A stretch of 9,350 nucleotides of DNA, from the NCBI GenBank assembly GCA_018065815.1, contig JAGHSP010000443.1, positions 1-9,350 on the forward strand, in the 5' to 3' direction. Positions 6,810 through 9,350 of this stretch are shown here, in pieces. The translations under genes were made by a program, and so were the position numbers. The notes below the pieces were generated by a model. That model did not search any database and was not told the DNA's origin. It was given only the letters and a program-made list of their open reading frames with translations. Within the stretch, counting starts at the first letter, position 1. Each line of letters begins with the position of its first letter. The DNA is from Candidatus Sodaliphilus limicaballi. Lineage in GTDB: Bacteria; Bacteroidota; Bacteroidia; Bacteroidales; Muribaculaceae.

Positions 6810-7460
6810 ATGAACGTAGCATTTCTTTTAAAAGAATATTTCAACGGGGCAAATGATGTTTCCATTGATGTGTTTGATTCACACTCGCTAAATGGTGTGT
6901 ATCAGGATGTCCTGCGTTCTCTTACTTCGCATTTTGAAATAGAACTGAGTGTGTTACAGGCTCTGAGTTATTGCTTTTATGAAATACTTGATAACGTACA
7001 CATTCATTCGGGCAAACCGTTAGGAACAGCAATTACTCATTTTGACGCATCTAATAACGTGCTTCGTGTTCTTGTTGCCGATGATGGTATGGGAATTAGA
7101 GCTTCTCTTGCCGAAAATGAACAATACAAGAACATAAGTGAAGCCGAGGCGTTAAATATATGCACGCATGATGCGGTTACCGATGGTAAAGGCATGGGGT
7201 TCGGACTCTTTGCAACATCACGGCTCATGAAAGATGCTGGTTTGGGGTTCGTGATCCATTCAGGTCACCATAAACTCATAAGCAAAGGTGGCAATGCAGA
7301 AATCAAATGCAACGGATACTGGTCTGGAACTATTGTTTTTTTAGAAATATGCACATCGGTCGATTTTGATCCCAATAACATTGTTGGCAACAGAACCGAT
7401 GCAGCGGGGCAATATAACGAATCGTTTCTAGAAACCGAAGAATTAGATACATTATGGTAG
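6810..7460 (+). CDS. GHKL (HATPase_c-like) ATP-binding protein, probable anti-sigma-type kinase
   Basis: This 216-residue cytoplasmic protein carries the Bergerat ATP-binding fold. The N box is YEILDNVHIHS (57-67; E58, D61, N62), G1 is DDGMGI (91-96) and G2 is GKGMGFGLF (126-134). It has no signal peptide, no membrane segment and no phospho-accepting H box, so it is not a classical sensor kinase; it is closer to RsbW/SpoIIAB-like serine kinases. The frame is open back to 6645 inside the GH97 gene, but the ATG at 6810 is chosen because it lies after the GH97 stop and leaves a normal-sized domain. It starts 14 bp after the GH97 stop with no terminator between, so co-transcription is likely. Its last 7 bases overlap the STAS-like gene (ATGGTAG). 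Base composition is plainly more AT-rich than the GH97 gene, suggesting separate origin. The kinase activity and target are inferred. Confidence 0.85.
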   Translation: MNVAFLLKEYFNGANDVSIDVFDSHSLNGVYQDVLRSLTSHFEIELSVLQALSYCFYEILDNVHIHSGKPLGTAITHFDASNNVLRVLVADDGMGIRASLAENEQYKNISEAEALNICTHDAVTDGKGMGFGLFATSRLMKDAGLGFVIHSGHHKLISKGGNAEIKCNGYWSGTIVFLEICTSVDFDPNNIVGNRTDAAGQYNESFLETEELDTLW

Positions 7461-7759
7461 AATTTAAATTTTCTCAATTTGGCACCGACTTTGGCACTCG
7501 CGAAATGGGGGTCCGTATCAGAGAACAACTTCGTCCTCTTCTTGATGGCGACGAACGCGTTGTGCTTGATTTTTCAGGAGTTAATGTGGTGTCTAATTCT
7601 TTTGCCGACGAATGCATTGCTAAATTGTTGACCGAGATGCCTTTAGAAGAACTCAAGAAACGAACAACGTTTCGTGGATTAAATCCTTTGGCCGAGACAA
7701 GTGTATTAGTGGCTTTGCAACGCAGATATAAAGTTTTGCAATCAGGAGCCAATACTTGA
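7454..7759 (+). CDS. STAS-like DUF4325 protein, probable partner of the ATPase
   Basis: A 101-residue protein resembling the DUF4325 STAS-like family. The beta strand RVVLDFSGVNVVSNSFADE (35-53) has the layout of an anti-sigma antagonist: hydrophobic strand, D39, S41 and then the loop S47-N48-S49-F50-A51-D52-E53 before the helix CIAKLLTEM. In RsbV/SpoIIAA the serine at the start of that helix is phosphorylated by the partner kinase, so S47 or S49 is the natural candidate here (inference). The later segment FRGLNPLAETSVLVALQRRY (74-93) matches the end of the fold. Its ATG overlaps the ATPase stop by 7 nt, a coupling that supports a stoichiometric pair. DUF4325 proteins are often found with GHKL ATPases; no sigma factor or PP2C phosphatase is in the window. 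A 12-bp hairpin follows the stop. Confidence 0.8.
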   Translation: MVEFKFSQFGTDFGTREMGVRIREQLRPLLDGDERVVLDFSGVNVVSNSFADECIAKLLTEMPLEELKKRTTFRGLNPLAETSVLVALQRRYKVLQSGANT

Positions 7760-7763
7760 CACC

Positions 7764-7791
7764 ATCCCGGGGTATCATAATGCCCCGGGAT
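7764..7791 (+). terminator. hairpin closing the GH97-ATPase-STAS transcript
   Basis: The arms ATCCCGGGGTAT (7764-7775) and ATGCCCCGGGAT (7780-7791) form a 12-bp stem with one G-U and a CATA loop, starting 5 bp after the STAS-like stop. No U-run follows directly (ATAACCAAACG), so it is either a weak intrinsic terminator or an mRNA 3' end stabiliser. It separates the regulatory pair from the beta-helix gene, whose own promoter would lie in 7792-7840; that stretch is AT-rich but has no exact TAnnTTTG box. Confidence 0.6.
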
Positions 7792-7840
7792 ATAACCAAA
7801 CGATAATCTATTTTATACTCAACTTATAAGTATTAACATT

Positions 7841-9208
7841 ATGAAGAAATTTTACACACTTTGCACAGCAGCGCTTGCACTTGCGTCAGCAAATGCACAA
7901 GAGTTCGTTTCTCCCGGCAACGGCACAACCTACACAATGGAGGCATTGTCAAAGATTGCCGAGGCACAGGTAACAAATGTTGATGGCGCATGGCAGCTCA
8001 ACGCCGATTTCACCATCAGCGCTGGCGACGTGCTCAAGATTCAGAACAACGAGGTCGTTAAGTTCAACGACAAGATTCAGGTAAACGTGGATGGCACTCT
8101 CGACTGCACACCCGCCGACACCGCTCTCATCACAGGCGTAGAAGGCACAACCCCCAAGGGTTTCCGCATGTATGCCGACGACGCTAACGCAGTGCTCAAG
8201 AACACCCGCATGGAACAAGTGGGCATCACCTTCGGTTCCAAGAACGGCGCCATCGTTGCCGAGAACTGCACATTTGCCGACTACAACACATCCAACGCTA
8301 GTGGCGCTTGCCTCAACTTCAGCGCATCAAGCACCGGCAAGAACGTGATTGACGGCTGCACATTCGTTAACGGCGGTACTGCTGCCATAGGCAACGGAGC
8401 CAACACCCCCATTGGCATCGTGATCAAGAACAGCACTTTCCTGGCTAACAACACCAAGAACTCTAACCGTCCCCAAATCAACCTCACCAGCTACGGCACC
8501 GAGGATGTAGAGATCCTCGACAACGTCATCATTGGCGGCCACTTCACCAAGGTGGGCGGCATCGCTGTGAGCAACATGATGGGCTACAGCTACTCTAACA
8601 AAGTAGTCGTTAAGGGCAACCTCGTCAAGGAAAACCGCTACGGTATCACCATGACAGGTCCGGTCAACATATTCATCGAGGACAACGAAATCATCGACAA
8701 CATCTATGAGACCAACGCCATGAACGGCGGCAGCGGCCTCAGCCTCTATGACGCAGCAGGCAAGGGCAAGGTGTTCATCAAGGGCAACCACATCGAGAAC
8801 AACCTGTGGGGTATCACAGTTATAGGCCAGCCCAATGTGAACGCCGGTAAGGTTGAAGATCCCGAGGCCGAGGATTACAACCCCGGTGACAACGTGTTTG
8901 TCAACAACGGCAACGGCGGTGTGCTCTATGACCTCTACAACAACGGCACAACAACCGTTTATGCACAGGGCAACGTGTGGAACGTAGATGAGCAGACCCA
9001 GGAGAAGATTGAAACCGTTATCTTCCACAAGGCCGATGACGCCAGCCTGGGCGAAGTAATCTACATGCCCGCTGGCGAGCCCAAGACCGCAATCAACGAC
9101 GTTACCGTGGGCAGCGCAGCCAAGGCTCGCAAGTATGTCGAGAACGGCCAGATCGTTATCGAAGCAGCAGGCGTCAAGTACAACGTAGCCGGCCAGGCAA
9201 TCAAGTAA
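7841..9208 (+). CDS. secreted right-handed parallel beta-helix repeat protein
   Basis: A 455-residue protein with a signal peptide (1-19, ASANA cut before Q20). Residues about 60-375 consist of short repeating strands with N/G-rich turns typical of right-handed parallel beta helices. Examples are VVVKGNLVKENRYGITMTG, IFIEDNEIIDN and VFIKGNHIENNLWGITVIG, spaced about one coil of 22-25 residues apart. This fold is shared by pectate lyases, NosD and many surface adhesins or polysaccharide lyases; no lyase catalytic set (Asp/Arg/Lys cluster) can be picked out by eye, so no activity is assigned. The C-terminal tail (about 415-455: a linker and then RKYVENGQIVIEAAG and VKYNVAGQAIK) resembles the short tail found on many exported Bacteroidales proteins and may be a type IX secretion or surface-sorting signal (inference). 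The start follows from the signal peptide; there is no Shine-Dalgarno. It appears to be transcribed alone, with a hairpin 12 bp after the stop. Confidence 0.85.
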   Translation: MKKFYTLCTAALALASANAQEFVSPGNGTTYTMEALSKIAEAQVTNVDGAWQLNADFTISAGDVLKIQNNEVVKFNDKIQVNVDGTLDCTPADTALITGVEGTTPKGFRMYADDANAVLKNTRMEQVGITFGSKNGAIVAENCTFADYNTSNASGACLNFSASSTGKNVIDGCTFVNGGTAAIGNGANTPIGIVIKNSTFLANNTKNSNRPQINLTSYGTEDVEILDNVIIGGHFTKVGGIAVSNMMGYSYSNKVVVKGNLVKENRYGITMTGPVNIFIEDNEIIDNIYETNAMNGGSGLSLYDAAGKGKVFIKGNHIENNLWGITVIGQPNVNAGKVEDPEAEDYNPGDNVFVNNGNGGVLYDLYNNGTTTVYAQGNVWNVDEQTQEKIETVIFHKADDASLGEVIYMPAGEPKTAINDVTVGSAAKARKYVENGQIVIEAAGVKYNVAGQAIK

Positions 9209-9219
9209 CAACACCTTCC

Positions 9220-9239
9220 TCCCCCCACACACAGGGGGA
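9220..9239 (+). terminator. hairpin after the beta-helix gene
   Basis: TCCCCC (9220-9225) and GGGGGA (9234-9239) form a 6-bp GC stem with an 8-nt loop, starting 12 bp after the stop. No U-run follows, so it is a probable but atypical terminator. A second short palindrome (GACCTTCAAGGTC, 9248-9260) follows it. Confidence 0.45.
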
Positions 9240-9293
9240 CTCAACACGACCTTCAAGGTCACAAAGAGGGTGTGTCAAAATGCAAGTATAAAC

Positions 9294-9350
9294 GGCGCGC
9301 TGTAAGCGCAATGCCGCTATTAGCCCAGGGCAACGCCCTGGGTAAAAGGG
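9294..9350 (+). repeat. REP-like palindromic intergenic element, cut by window end
   Basis: Two adjacent hairpins are present: GGC-GCGC/GCGC-GCC (9294-9315, with an AAT bulge) and CCCAGGGC-AAC-GCCCTGGG (9324-9342, 8 bp perfect, 3-nt loop). From memory, this CCCAGGGCAACGCCCTGGG core occurs as a dispersed palindrome in many Bacteroidota genomes, of the kind mobilised by REP-associated IS200-like transposases. The element may continue past the right edge. No transposase is in the window. Confidence 0.55.

Noticed and set aside
8327..9262. 311-codon minus-strand ORF opposite the beta-helix gene
   Set aside because: Antisense shadow: the plus-strand gene has a signal peptide and clear beta-helix repeats, and the shadow has only Val/Leu/Ala-rich sequence caused by codon bias.

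Overview
The window looks like chromosomal DNA of a gut-type member of the Bacteroidales (Muribaculaceae or Prevotellaceae would fit; the exact genus cannot be told from the sequence). The evidence is Bacteroidota-style -7 boxes (TAnnTTTG) upstream of genes, no clear Shine-Dalgarno sites, a SusB-type family GH97 alpha-glucosidase, a secreted glutaminase-family (DUF4965) protein, an SPII lipoprotein, and a secreted beta-helix protein with a Bacteroidales-style C-terminal tail.

Layout. From 1 to 1440, on the minus strand, lie a zinc-ribbon membrane protein and a Sel1-repeat lipoprotein; the lipoprotein runs off the left edge. From 1441 to 1982 there is no credible protein gene. This gap holds a strongly structured minus-strand RNA (about 1510-1804), a candidate promoter for it (1847-1879), and the terminator hairpin of the next gene (1923-1964). 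From 1983 to 4442, minus strand, is an 819-residue exported glutaminase-family protein. A 199-bp divergent promoter region follows. From 4642 to 6795, plus strand, is a GH97 enzyme with the complete inverting (SusB-type) glutamate set. Only 14 bp later comes a compact two-gene regulatory module on the plus strand: a GHKL-type ATP-binding protein (6810-7460) overlapping a STAS-like DUF4325 protein (7454-7759), closed by a 12-bp hairpin. From 7841 to 9208 is a secreted right-handed beta-helix protein, followed by a hairpin and, at the right edge, a REP-like palindromic repeat cut by the window end.

How the parts relate. The glutaminase-like protein and GH97 enzyme are divergently transcribed exported proteins that plausibly serve glycan or glycopeptide use in the envelope. 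The ATPase/STAS-like pair resembles an anti-sigma kinase/antagonist partner switch and may be read from the GH97 transcript. The zinc-ribbon and Sel1 genes form an envelope operon of unknown function. The most striking element is the RNA at 1510-1804. It forms a nested rod of about 56 base pairs, and its G-U wobbles only work on the minus strand. Its 3' half can also refold into a terminator-like hairpin followed by U-runs. It is either an independent 6S-like regulatory RNA or a long attenuating leader of the zinc-ribbon operon.
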